From the NCBI GenBank assembly GCA_947176615.1, contig CAMWRO010000054.1, forward strand, positions 1-12,791: a stretch of 12,791 nt of DNA. Reading direction: 5' to 3'. Position numbers and translations under genes: made by a program. Position 1 is the first letter of the stretch. Every line of letters begins with the position of its first letter. This stretch comes from an uncultured Porphyromonadaceae bacterium. Lineage in GTDB: Bacteria; Bacteroidota; Bacteroidia; Bacteroidales; Muribaculaceae. The notes beneath the pieces are model-generated. The model was not told the DNA's origin. It did not search any database and saw only the letters and a program-made list of their open reading frames with translations. Below, piece after piece: positions 1 to 6,718 of this stretch.

Positions 1-101
1 TTTTCACACCGCAAATTTAATTCAATCCGCCCACCCCCGCAACCCAAAAAATGTTAATTGACTAAAAATATTTTTTCAAGCCCACCTTCAAAACAAATGT
101 A

Positions 102-131
102 GTGGCCACAGCAGGGAAATTGCCGGGCCAC
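102..131 (-). terminator. Likely intrinsic terminator of the C10 protease gene
   Basis: Read on the minus strand, GTGGCC then CGGCA pair with TGCTG then GGCCAC, with one bulged T and a 7-nt loop. This gives an 11-bp hairpin starting 14 nt past the protease stop codon. The sequence after it is T-rich (ACATTTGTTTTG) but not a clean U-run, so termination may be partial. Confidence 0.5.
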
Positions 132-144
132 CACTATCTAAATT

Positions 145-3100
145 TTAATGCAGAAGTATTTTGAAAATCCGGGAGCCACTACGAATGATATAGAATCCGG
201 GGGTTAACTGTTTTAACCGGTTCTTGTCGCATCCTTTCACAATCAAAGTACCCGACACGTCATACACATCTACTTCGGTTTCTATATCGGCAAATATGCT
301 CTCAATAGCTGATGTTCCGGATACAGTACACTGCGCCTCGATGCCGGATGCATCGTTGGTTTTTGCGGTAATGATGCAAATGCCGTTTTTCAACATGGTT
401 ACGTTACCGGCATTATCTACCTGAGCTATGTTTTCATCGCTTGATGTCCATGTCAATGATTTGTCTGAGGCATTTTCGGGCATAACGGTTGCTGTTAGTG
501 TGATGCTTTCCCCAACCCTTAGTTCTACGTTTTCATAGTCAAGGGTCACACTTTCAACGGGTATCGGTACCACCGCCACGGTACATGACGCGGAAACGCT
601 GCCGCAAGTGGCCGTAATTACAGTATTCCCGAGGGAAATGGCGGTGATATTGCCGCCCTCATCAACCGCCGCAACAGTTTCATCTGACGATGACCAAGTC
701 ACGGATTTGTCAGTAGCATTTTCGGGCAATACAGTCGCTGAAAGAGTAGCGCATTCGCCAACCTTGAGAATAAGATTAGAGAAATTCAGACTTATTTCTT
801 CAACCTGTATAATCTTGGGATTAACGGTTATTTCACATGTTCCCAAAAATCCAAATGACGAATTAGCCCAAAGTGTCACGGTCCCGGGAGCTATAGCATC
901 TATTGACAAAGAGACGTTATCCGGTGAGTAGACAAAGTTGTTTATAGCGACTATACTTTCATTTGATGAATACAATTCCAAATCAAGGTCTGTAACCGAT
1001 ATTGCGGCATTATACGGAGTAACAGAGCATTCAATATCAACACATTCTCCCTCAGTTACAGTATATGATTCCCGCAAAAATTTAATGGCAGGATTTACCA
1101 CATTCAGCGAGAACTCCATTTCTTTTCCCGAGTCATCTATCGCGACAAATTTTGACGGATGAATACCATATTCACCACTCGGATAAGGACACTGATAACT
1201 ATTGCCAACACGGTGCACCATGTAGTCGGATACAACGTCAGATTGCCATGATACATCTTTAAAGGTTGCATTTTCAGGAATGACATTCACATCAAATGAT
1301 AGTGGCAAATTTCTTGTCATGTCAACAATATCATTTTCTTGAATGACCGAGCCGCCATAAACGACCTCAATCTTTTCCACCGGGATAATATCATCAGGTA
1401 CTTCGATGATTTCATACAAATTCCACGGTGCCAATGCCTCATATTTTTCCTTTGTTCCTTTAGGAACGTAAATAGAGTGTAACGAGTATGAGTTGTCAAA
1501 TGTCTTAGGCCCGAAAGTAGTTACTTTTGCCGGGTCAGTCCAGTTTACCTTTAAAGCGATAAGTTTTGTTGATGGAAAAGGAGACCCGTAAATTTCCTCA
1601 ACCGACTCGGGAATATCCAATATTGTCGCACAATACCCCGCTCCTTGAATAGCAGAAGTCTGAATAGTTTTAATATTGGGTGGCAATACTATCTTCTTTG
1701 CGTAATTACCATAAATAGAAATCCCCCCAACGGTCAAAACTTCCAGATTGACAAGGTCTTCCAAATTTATCTCGTTTATATAAGCTGAAAACGCACCCAA
1801 TCCGATTTCCCTAATAGTCGGAGGCAATGTGACTTTTCCAAGGTTACATTCGGCAAATGCCTTTTCTCCAATCACTGTTACTTGATAATCTTTCCCGTCA
1901 TAACTTATTGTCGAAGGGACAGTAACATCTCCGGAATAACTGTTAAACCCCGAGTTCCAGTATGTGACTTCGGCAGTGAGATTCATGTCATTCAATTTAT
2001 AAATAATCCCGTCAATCTCGATTTTTCCCTTATCGATATCATTACATGCAGGGCCGGGATTATGAAAAGTTTTCTGACCATTGCTTACTGTCAGTTCCAC
2101 ATGTGACTGATAATATTCATTGCACGGACAAGTAAGCCATTCCCCGTCGTCGGCTCTGGAAACAGGATATATTATATAGTCACCATCCTCAATATCCTCG
2201 TCCACTTGAATGATATTAACATCGTAGGGATTCGCATATTTTCTTGCACGCTCCTTTTCAAAAACAGTTGTTTCGCCGGTGCTTGTATTTTTGGCCGCAT
2301 AGCCATAGGAGACATAGGAATAATCGGTCCGGCCCTCAATCCACCAAAGATGACAGTTTATCATATTGTCAGAAACGTGACGGAAATGATTCCTGTTGAC
2401 ATAAACCACGTCAACGGGAATATCTTCTTTTTTAGCGTTATCGGGTTGAATGCCATAATACGCCATAATGTCTACCCCTGCAAACGACTCGGCAACATCA
2501 ATCGTGTAAAAGCCATTGAAGGAGCCGCCCCAGCCGAAATTGAAATGCACGTTTCCGGCTTCGTCATACCCATCCGCAACATAAGCATGAGCATATATAT
2601 TCTCAGTGGGGGTATTGCCTGATTCAATGAGCAAAGTGCGGCCATTGTCGATTTCCCGTTTTATAATGTTCATAAAAAATTCGCCATCACAATTTGCACG
2701 GCTGATATTCAATATTGTAGGCGTATATCCAAATGCTTTCACGAGAGCACCCATTGCAAAGTCGGGAAGCGCACCCGTACCGCCGGGAATGCCATATTCT
2801 GCCCAACTTGCATATCCAACATCGGCCATCAATTGGGAAACTTCATCTGCAACATCATCGGGACAATTATTTTCATCTATATCATCGGGCATTTTATCCC
2901 AATTATATGTTCTGTCACTGAAATCTACATGAAAAATTTCTCCATCTATGCTGTAATCAAATTCTCCAATCCCGGTAGGCGGCCAGCAGTGCGACTTCAT
3001 GATAATGGCAGTGGCTGTGGGGACACATCCCGTCACATAATGTACTCCATTTTCGTTTAGGGGGCATTTTCTATTATAGGGGTCTCCTTGATTCCAATTC

Positions 3101-3534
3101 GCAGTCTTTATAATCTTGGACTGAACCTCTCCGTTTTGGGGTGATGCATAAAATGATGTCCCTTCCGGAAGACTCTCTATCAATTTGGTATAGGAGTTTA
3201 ATAAATATTGTACATTGTCGGGAATAAATGAGTTATCGAAACCCCCGCTGTACGAGTAACCGAGTATTGGTTTTGTGCGGTCGTCACCGGACACGATTAC
3301 GAATCCCTTATCATCTTCGGCATTGAAAACATAATAGGGGCGTAGTGCATTTTCAGAGAGAACCGAATTGCATTCTTTAGCACGATGAACACCGATGCGT
3401 TTTATCGAGGATTGTGCCGACACAGATGAATTAAGAAATTCTGACGCAATATTGGCCGCCTCATCAGGACTGATTTGACGGGCACTCGCGCTCAACGTGA
3501 CAAAAATAAGAGCTAAAGAGAGTAGTTTACGCAT
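145..3534 (-). CDS. Secreted C10-family (streptopain-like) cysteine protease with BspA-type LRR, Big2 domains and sorting tail
   Basis: A 1129-residue secreted protein. Residues 1-18 form a signal peptide (basic MRK, hydrophobic LLSLALIFVTL, then SASA). A propeptide-like region (about 19-135) precedes the C10 peptidase domain (about 140-365). The catalytic Cys170 lies in TGCVPTATA, His316 in AHAYVADGYD, and the family FGWGG motif around Trp335, so the protease looks intact. Residues about 509-714 hold BspA-like leucine-rich segments (e.g. VTLPPTIREIGLGAF). Two clear Big2 Ig-like domains follow (about 910-988 and 991-1071), with more divergent Ig-like stretches before them. The last 50 residues (VDVYDVSG ... 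GFYIIRSG) resemble a type A type IX secretion sorting tail. The ATG at 3534 is preferred over in-frame ATGs up to 3702 because it places the signal peptide at the N-terminus; the upstream reading frame overlaps a structured RNA. The substrate is unknown. The gene is visibly more AT-rich than the hut genes. Confidence 0.9.
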   Translation of the reverse strand: MRKLLSLALIFVTLSASARQISPDEAANIASEFLNSSVSAQSSIKRIGVHRAKECNSVLSENALRPYYVFNAEDDKGFVIVSGDDRTKPILGYSYSGGFDNSFIPDNVQYLLNSYTKLIESLPEGTSFYASPQNGEVQSKIIKTANWNQGDPYNRKCPLNENGVHYVTGCVPTATAIIMKSHCWPPTGIGEFDYSIDGEIFHVDFSDRTYNWDKMPDDIDENNCPDDVADEVSQLMADVGYASWAEYGIPGGTGALPDFAMGALVKAFGYTPTILNISRANCDGEFFMNIIKREIDNGRTLLIESGNTPTENIYAHAYVADGYDEAGNVHFNFGWGGSFNGFYTIDVAESFAGVDIMAYYGIQPDNAKKEDIPVDVVYVNRNHFRHVSDNMINCHLWWIEGRTDYSYVSYGYAAKNTSTGETTVFEKERARKYANPYDVNIIQVDEDIEDGDYIIYPVSRADDGEWLTCPCNEYYQSHVELTVSNGQKTFHNPGPACNDIDKGKIEIDGIIYKLNDMNLTAEVTYWNSGFNSYSGDVTVPSTISYDGKDYQVTVIGEKAFAECNLGKVTLPPTIREIGLGAFSAYINEINLEDLVNLEVLTVGGISIYGNYAKKIVLPPNIKTIQTSAIQGAGYCATILDIPESVEEIYGSPFPSTKLIALKVNWTDPAKVTTFGPKTFDNSYSLHSIYVPKGTKEKYEALAPWNLYEIIEVPDDIIPVEKIEVVYGGSVIQENDIVDMTRNLPLSFDVNVIPENATFKDVSWQSDVVSDYMVHRVGNSYQCPYPSGEYGIHPSKFVAIDDSGKEMEFSLNVVNPAIKFLRESYTVTEGECVDIECSVTPYNAAISVTDLDLELYSSNESIVAINNFVYSPDNVSLSIDAIAPGTVTLWANSSFGFLGTCEITVNPKIIQVEEISLNFSNLILKVGECATLSATVLPENATDKSVTWSSSDETVAAVDEGGNITAISLGNTVITATCGSVSASCTVAVVPIPVESVTLDYENVELRVGESITLTATVMPENASDKSLTWTSSDENIAQVDNAGNVTMLKNGICIITAKTNDASGIEAQCTVSGTSAIESIFADIETEVDVYDVSGTLIVKGCDKNRLKQLTPGFYIIRSGSRIFKILLH
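322..807 (-). repeat. Tandem Big2 (bacterial Ig-like) domain repeat
   Basis: Two adjacent copies of about 80 residues within the C10 protease. Both carry the Big2 signature: one has VLPENATDKSVTWSSSDE, the next VMPENASDKSLTWTSSDE. The similarity suggests duplication of one domain. Such repeats usually act as stalks or adhesion modules on exported proteins. Confidence 0.8.
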
Positions 3535-3589
3535 GGTATTTAAGTGTTTGTGTGCCTCGGTCATCCCCTCGTCGGCATTAGATTGGTTT

Positions 3590-3605
3590 AAAAAAGAAAA
3601 AGCGC
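3590..3605 (-). terminator. U-tract after GCGC closing the structured RNA
   Basis: On the minus strand GCGC is followed by five T, one C and six T. The GCGC can pair with GCGC at 3838-3841, closing the long rod. The tract lies 56 nt upstream of the protease ATG, so it could end a stand-alone RNA or act as an attenuator. The closing helix is short, so strength is uncertain. Confidence 0.45.
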
Positions 3606-3918
3606 AGGAATCTGTATCTGTTACCGTCCTACACCTTGAGGCTTCTCGCATTGCCCTATCTAAGTCGGACGGCAACGCAGAAGCCCACGCCTGTATATGC
3701 AAACGATGTATTCGACCCCGAATCCCTCACGAGATAGGCAGCCAAACACATGGTGTTACATAACCACGGGCATCTACCGTTGCTCAACCCTTGACTTAGA
3801 TAGAAATTTTGCGAGAATTTCAAGGTGTCAAGAATCAGCGCGGATAAACGCTTTTTATGTATATCAACTACATCCCGCCACGCTAACCCCCGGACTGGGG
3901 CTCTGCGATGCAGTCTGC
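3590..3918 (-). ncRNA. Candidate rod-shaped structured RNA (stand-alone sRNA, possibly 6S-like, or leader of the protease gene)
   Basis: This stretch lacks a convincing protein gene but has extensive self-complementarity. Paired blocks, in plus-strand coordinates, are 3631-3639 with 3820-3828, 3643-3650 with 3810-3817, 3656-3666 with 3793-3803, and 3672-3677 with 3778-3783. Further helices lead to an apical stem 3722-3726/3731-3735. Read on the minus strand the apical loop is GUGA, a GNRA tetraloop. A separate 5' hairpin pairs UUAGCG with CGCUGA. About ten pairs are G-U wobbles in the minus-strand RNA and would be A-C mismatches in the plus strand, which sets the direction. The RNA ends with GCGC and a U-tract (3601 down to 3590). 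A TAATTTTG element at 3924-3931 could start it. I find no tmRNA tag or RNase P core motif. A 6S-type identity is a guess from shape only. Confidence 0.55.
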
Positions 3919-3923
3919 ATTTG

Positions 3924-3931
3924 CAAAATTA
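3924..3931 (-). promoter_or_regulatory. Bacteroidetes -7 element upstream of the structured RNA
   Basis: Read on the minus strand this is TAATTTTG, matching TAnnTTTG, inside TATAATTTTGC. I see no TTTG at the expected -33 distance, so support is partial. Transcription would start near 3918, just before the structured region. Confidence 0.4.
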
Positions 3932-4021
3932 TAGAATTTTTTTGAATAAGAGCTCGGATATGTTGTAAAACATAATAATTAGATGTTCAATCACTTCCAA
4001 GCGTTAAAAGCACAATGGACT

Positions 4022-4053
4022 TTTGATAATTCTAAATATTTTTAATATTTTTG
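4022..4053 (+). promoter_or_regulatory. Canonical Bacteroidetes promoter of the small membrane protein gene
   Basis: TTTG at 4022-4025, a 20-nt spacer and TATTTTTG at 4046-4053 match the consensus TTTG-N19-21-TAnnTTTG exactly. The predicted transcription start is within a few bases of the ATG at 4058, which implies a leaderless or nearly leaderless mRNA. Confidence 0.65.
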
Positions 4054-4057
4054 GCAA

Positions 4058-4318
4058 ATGATAAAGGAGCATCCTGACTTGAACAAGGCTTTATGGGTGA
4101 TATTCGTGCTTGCGTTTCTGCCCGTAAAATCATACCGCGCCGTCGGCTCGTTGCCGATGTGGCTGGTGGCATGTTGCTATATTGTGATGGTGATTGCCCT
4201 TGCGGGAATATGCATATTGAATTTCCGCAAGTTATCACCGGTAATATTGCTGATACTTATAACCTTGGCAATCTGGATGGGATATGACATAGTGAATTAT
4301 GCACTTCATCCTTTCTGA
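4058..4318 (+). CDS. Small hydrophobic membrane protein of unknown function
   Basis: The 86-residue product has three hydrophobic segments, about residues 11-23, 31-54 and 60-76, joined by short basic loops (VKSYR, NFRK), so an inner-membrane protein is likely. I do not recognise a family. A perfect Bacteroidetes promoter lies directly upstream, which supports a real gene. The start is ambiguous. ATG 4058 sits at the predicted transcription start, whereas AAAGGAG at 4063-4069 lies 9 nt before an in-frame TTG at 4079, which would give a product seven residues shorter. The gene converges on yraN with 12 bp between the stop codons. It is the only plus-strand gene between the protease and the DUF1016 remnant, and nothing nearby suggests its role. 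Confidence 0.6.
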   Translation: MIKEHPDLNKALWVIFVLAFLPVKSYRAVGSLPMWLVACCYIVMVIALAGICILNFRKLSPVILLILITLAIWMGYDIVNYALHPF

Positions 4319-4330
4319 CAGAGCCAAAAG

Positions 4331-4699
4331 TCAATAGCTCCTCAGCGGGGGGAAGAAGGCGTCGGGGAAGTGCTCGATTTCATATTTTTCGGGGGAGCCG
4401 ACAACGGTGATGATGTCAAACTGCGGTTCGAGCCTGATGTTCATAGAGCGGATATACTCGTCGGCGGCACGGACGAGACGGGCGCGCTTGCGCGAGTCGA
4501 CCGCTTCGAGGGGGTCGACATAGTCGGTCGAGCGTGTCTTGACCTCGACAAAGACTATGCGGTCATCCTTCATCGCGATAAAGTCGATTTCGTAGTTGCC
4601 GATGCGGGTATTCTCGCCGCCGATGGCGTAACCCTGCGTCAGCAGATACTCCCGGGCGACCTTTTCGCCCCACGCGCCCAACTCATTGTGCCGCGCCAT
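4331..4699 (-). CDS. yraN: YraN/UPF0102 family protein, endonuclease-like fold
   Basis: A 122-residue protein of usual family length. The N-terminus has the family signature (LGAWGEKVAREYLLTQGY), followed by the restriction-endonuclease-like core: Glu37 and Asp39 in NYEIDFIA, then Glu52-Val-Lys54 in FVEVKTR. These residues correspond to the PD-(D/E)xK-type metal site. The family's role is poorly defined; it is usually linked to DNA processing or Holliday-junction metabolism by fold only. The ATG overlaps the previous gene's TGA by one base (TGATG), so translational coupling with the SH3-like gene is likely. It is the last gene of the minus-strand series starting with the formimidoyltransferase fusion. 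Family assignment is secure; the biochemical function is not. Confidence 0.9.
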   Translation of the reverse strand: MARHNELGAWGEKVAREYLLTQGYAIGGENTRIGNYEIDFIAMKDDRIVFVEVKTRSTDYVDPLEAVDSRKRARLVRAADEYIRSMNIRLEPQFDIITVVGSPEKYEIEHFPDAFFPPLRSY

Positions 4700-5475
4700 C
4701 AGTAGTCCTGCCTTATGTACTGCACTCCGCTACGGGAACTGCCTGAAAGCAGCATCTCATAGCCGTCGAGTTTTCCGGCCTGCTCGATTATCGAATCCAA
4801 TGTATCGGAACCGAGAGTCAAGAACAGCGGCTCACCGATTTCGCCCCGGCAGTCGGGGCCGACCGACAGAACATAGGTCCCGTTTTCATTCTGATAAAGC
4901 GCGGAACCATTCTCGTCGGGCCGCTCGATGATGTCGATTACCAAGCTGTAGGGACACACGAGGATTCCGTCGACCATACGGCCTACATAGCACTCGGCAT
5001 AATCATCCATTTCGCTGTAGCCCATATAGATGCCATACTGCGCACCGTCAACATCCATCAGAATCAGCTCGCCTTCAGCCTCCAGCGGCTTTATCGGCTC
5101 GATTTCGCAATATTTGGCCGAGACCCAGCCGTTGACACCATTCGCGCCTATTCCGGCGATTTCAAGCCATCCGTCCTTCTCGCTGACAACCGCATCGGGA
5201 CCTGAAAAAGTGCCGGCTTTGACTGTTCCGGCAGGACGCTCAGACGACCAGTAGCCGCAAACGGTCAGCGGCGTCTCGAAATCCTCGATTTTGGCCTCGT
5301 CATAAAGCATGCGCGGCGCGGTGGCCGAGGGGAACTGCCGGATATTGATGCCTCCCATAGCCTTGGTATAGGCTATTTTGCTAAATTTAGGCGCGACGAC
5401 CTCAAATGGAAATTCCGCAGCCGTGGCAGCCAGAGCTGTCACACCGGCAACAACAAATAATAAGTGTTTAATCAT
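4699..5475 (-). CDS. Secreted SH3-like domain protein, function unknown
   Basis: The 258-residue product begins with a signal peptide (MIKHLLFVVAGVTALAATAA, cleavage probably near residue 20) and no lipobox cysteine, so a periplasmic or exported location is inferred. Residues about 35-125 look like a bacterial SH3 module: GGINIRQFPSATAP resembles the usual VNVRxGPS opening, and NGWVSAKYCE the closing GWV strand. The second half (about 133-230) is acidic and beta-rich and I do not recognise it. The gene starts 4 nt after the imidazolonepropionase stop and overlaps yraN by one base, so it is probably co-transcribed with the hut genes. Nothing in it points to histidine metabolism; bacterial SH3 modules often bind cell-wall peptides. 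Confidence 0.75.
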   Translation of the reverse strand: MIKHLLFVVAGVTALAATAAEFPFEVVAPKFSKIAYTKAMGGINIRQFPSATAPRMLYDEAKIEDFETPLTVCGYWSSERPAGTVKAGTFSGPDAVVSEKDGWLEIAGIGANGVNGWVSAKYCEIEPIKPLEAEGELILMDVDGAQYGIYMGYSEMDDYAECYVGRMVDGILVCPYSLVIDIIERPDENGSALYQNENGTYVLSVGPDCRGEIGEPLFLTLGSDTLDSIIEQAGKLDGYEMLLSGSSRSGVQYIRQDY

Positions 5476-5479
5476 TAGG

Positions 5480-6718
5480 TTAAAGGTTTTTTCCGTTCAG
5501 GAATATCTGAGAAATTAGAGGAGTAGTATAGGAATAAGGTATGAACGCGAGCGACGGTACCGGTTTGGTGATGAAAAACGATGCCCGTTTCCCCTCGGCT
5601 ATGGACCCCATTTCGCCGCTCACACCCATCGCGGCAGCGCCGTTTAGGGTCGTGGCGGTCAGGGCCTGCTGCGGTGTCAGGCGCATCTTGATGCAGCCGA
5701 GAGCCATCACCATGCGCATGTCGCCGCTCGGCGAGGAGCCGGGATTGTAGTCGCTGGCAAGCGCAACGGGGAGTCCGGCAGCGATAGCGTCGCGGGCCGG
5801 AGCATAGGGCATCCCGAGGAAGAACGACGCTCCGGGGAGCATTGTGGGAATCGTGTCGCTGTGGCGCAATGCCTCGATTTCGTCGGCCCCCATCCTTTCG
5901 AGATGGTCAACCGAGAGCGCGCCGTGCTTGATGCCCACCTGTACGCCTCCCGAATTAGCCAGCTCATTGGCATGGATTTTCGGAGCGATGCCGTAGCGGG
6001 CGGCGGCTGTGAGAATGCGGTCGGTGTCCTCGACGGTGAAAAATCCCTCGTCACAGAACACATCAACATAGTCAGCCAACCCCTCGGCAGCCACCCTCGG
6101 CAGCATTTCGTCGACAATCAGGCCGACATACTCGCCCTGTCTTCCGGCATAGGCGCGCCCGACGGCATGGGCCCCGAGGAAAGTCGACTTGACGACAGCC
6201 GGGGTCGACTCCTTGATGCGGGCAATGACGCGCAGCATCTTCAGCTCGTCGTCGGTGGTCAGACCGTAGCCGCTCTTTATCTCGATGGCACCGGTACCCT
6301 TGGCGATAACCTCGTTGACGCGCTCCATCGCCTGACGGTAAAGCTCATCTTCCGATGTGTCGTGCAGGCGGTCGGCCGAGTTAAGGATACCGCCGCCACG
6401 GCGGGCGATTTCCTCGTAGCTCAGACCGTTGATTTTGTCAAGAAACTCGCCGTCCCGGCTTCCGGCATAGACGACGTGGGTGTGGGAGTCGCAGAACGAC
6501 GGCAGCAGCATGCCGCCGCGGGCATCCACTACCTCCTGACATTCCATGTCACGCCCGGTAAGCGACGACATCGGGCCGAAACCGGCTATGCGGCCATCCT
6601 CGACACGCAGCCATGCGTCGGCCATCACTTCGGGAACCGACTCCATGTCGGCTCCCGAAAGACGTTTATGCTCAGAGGGTACGATTCCGTGAATCGCGGC
6701 GATATTTACAATCAGCAT
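5480..6718 (-). CDS. hutI: Imidazolonepropionase
   Basis: This cytoplasmic amidohydrolase opens imidazolone-5-propionate to N-formimino-L-glutamate, the third step of histidine degradation. The 412-residue length is normal. Metal-site motifs are present: His79 and His81 in DSHTHVVYAG, His249 in KIHANELANSGG, and Asp323 in LASDYNPGSSPSGD, matching the zinc ligands known for the family. GAHAVG (His184) and the substrate-loop motif EIKSGYGLTTDDELK are also intact. Its ATG lies inside the end of hutH, with a 7-base overlap, so the two are translationally coupled. The downstream SH3-like gene follows after 4 nt. No truncation or missing catalytic residue is visible. Confidence 0.97.
   Translation of the reverse strand: MLIVNIAAIHGIVPSEHKRLSGADMESVPEVMADAWLRVEDGRIAGFGPMSSLTGRDMECQEVVDARGGMLLPSFCDSHTHVVYAGSRDGEFLDKINGLSYEEIARRGGGILNSADRLHDTSEDELYRQAMERVNEVIAKGTGAIEIKSGYGLTTDDELKMLRVIARIKESTPAVVKSTFLGAHAVGRAYAGRQGEYVGLIVDEMLPRVAAEGLADYVDVFCDEGFFTVEDTDRILTAAARYGIAPKIHANELANSGGVQVGIKHGALSVDHLERMGADEIEALRHSDTIPTMLPGASFFLGMPYAPARDAIAAGLPVALASDYNPGSSPSGDMRMVMALGCIKMRLTPQQALTATTLNGAAAMGVSGEMGSIAEGKRASFFITKPVPSLAFIPYSYTTPLISQIFLNGKNL

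Noticed and set aside
1882..2932. Several short plus-strand frames opposite the protease gene
   Set aside because: They have no promoter or recognisable motif and lie wholly within a well-supported minus-strand gene.
3535..3702. N-terminal extension of the protease reading frame to an ATG at 3702
   Set aside because: It would bury the signal peptide 56 residues inside the protein and overlaps the paired arm and U-tract of the structured RNA.
3590..3918. tmRNA or RNase P RNA as the identity of the structured RNA
   Set aside because: No ALAA-type tag, no tRNA-like CCA end, and no RNase P core motifs were seen on either strand.
4093..4287. Alternative plus-strand frame (64 residues) overlapping the membrane protein
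   Set aside because: It has mixed composition without a domain, whereas the overlapping frame forms three clear hydrophobic segments and begins at the promoter.
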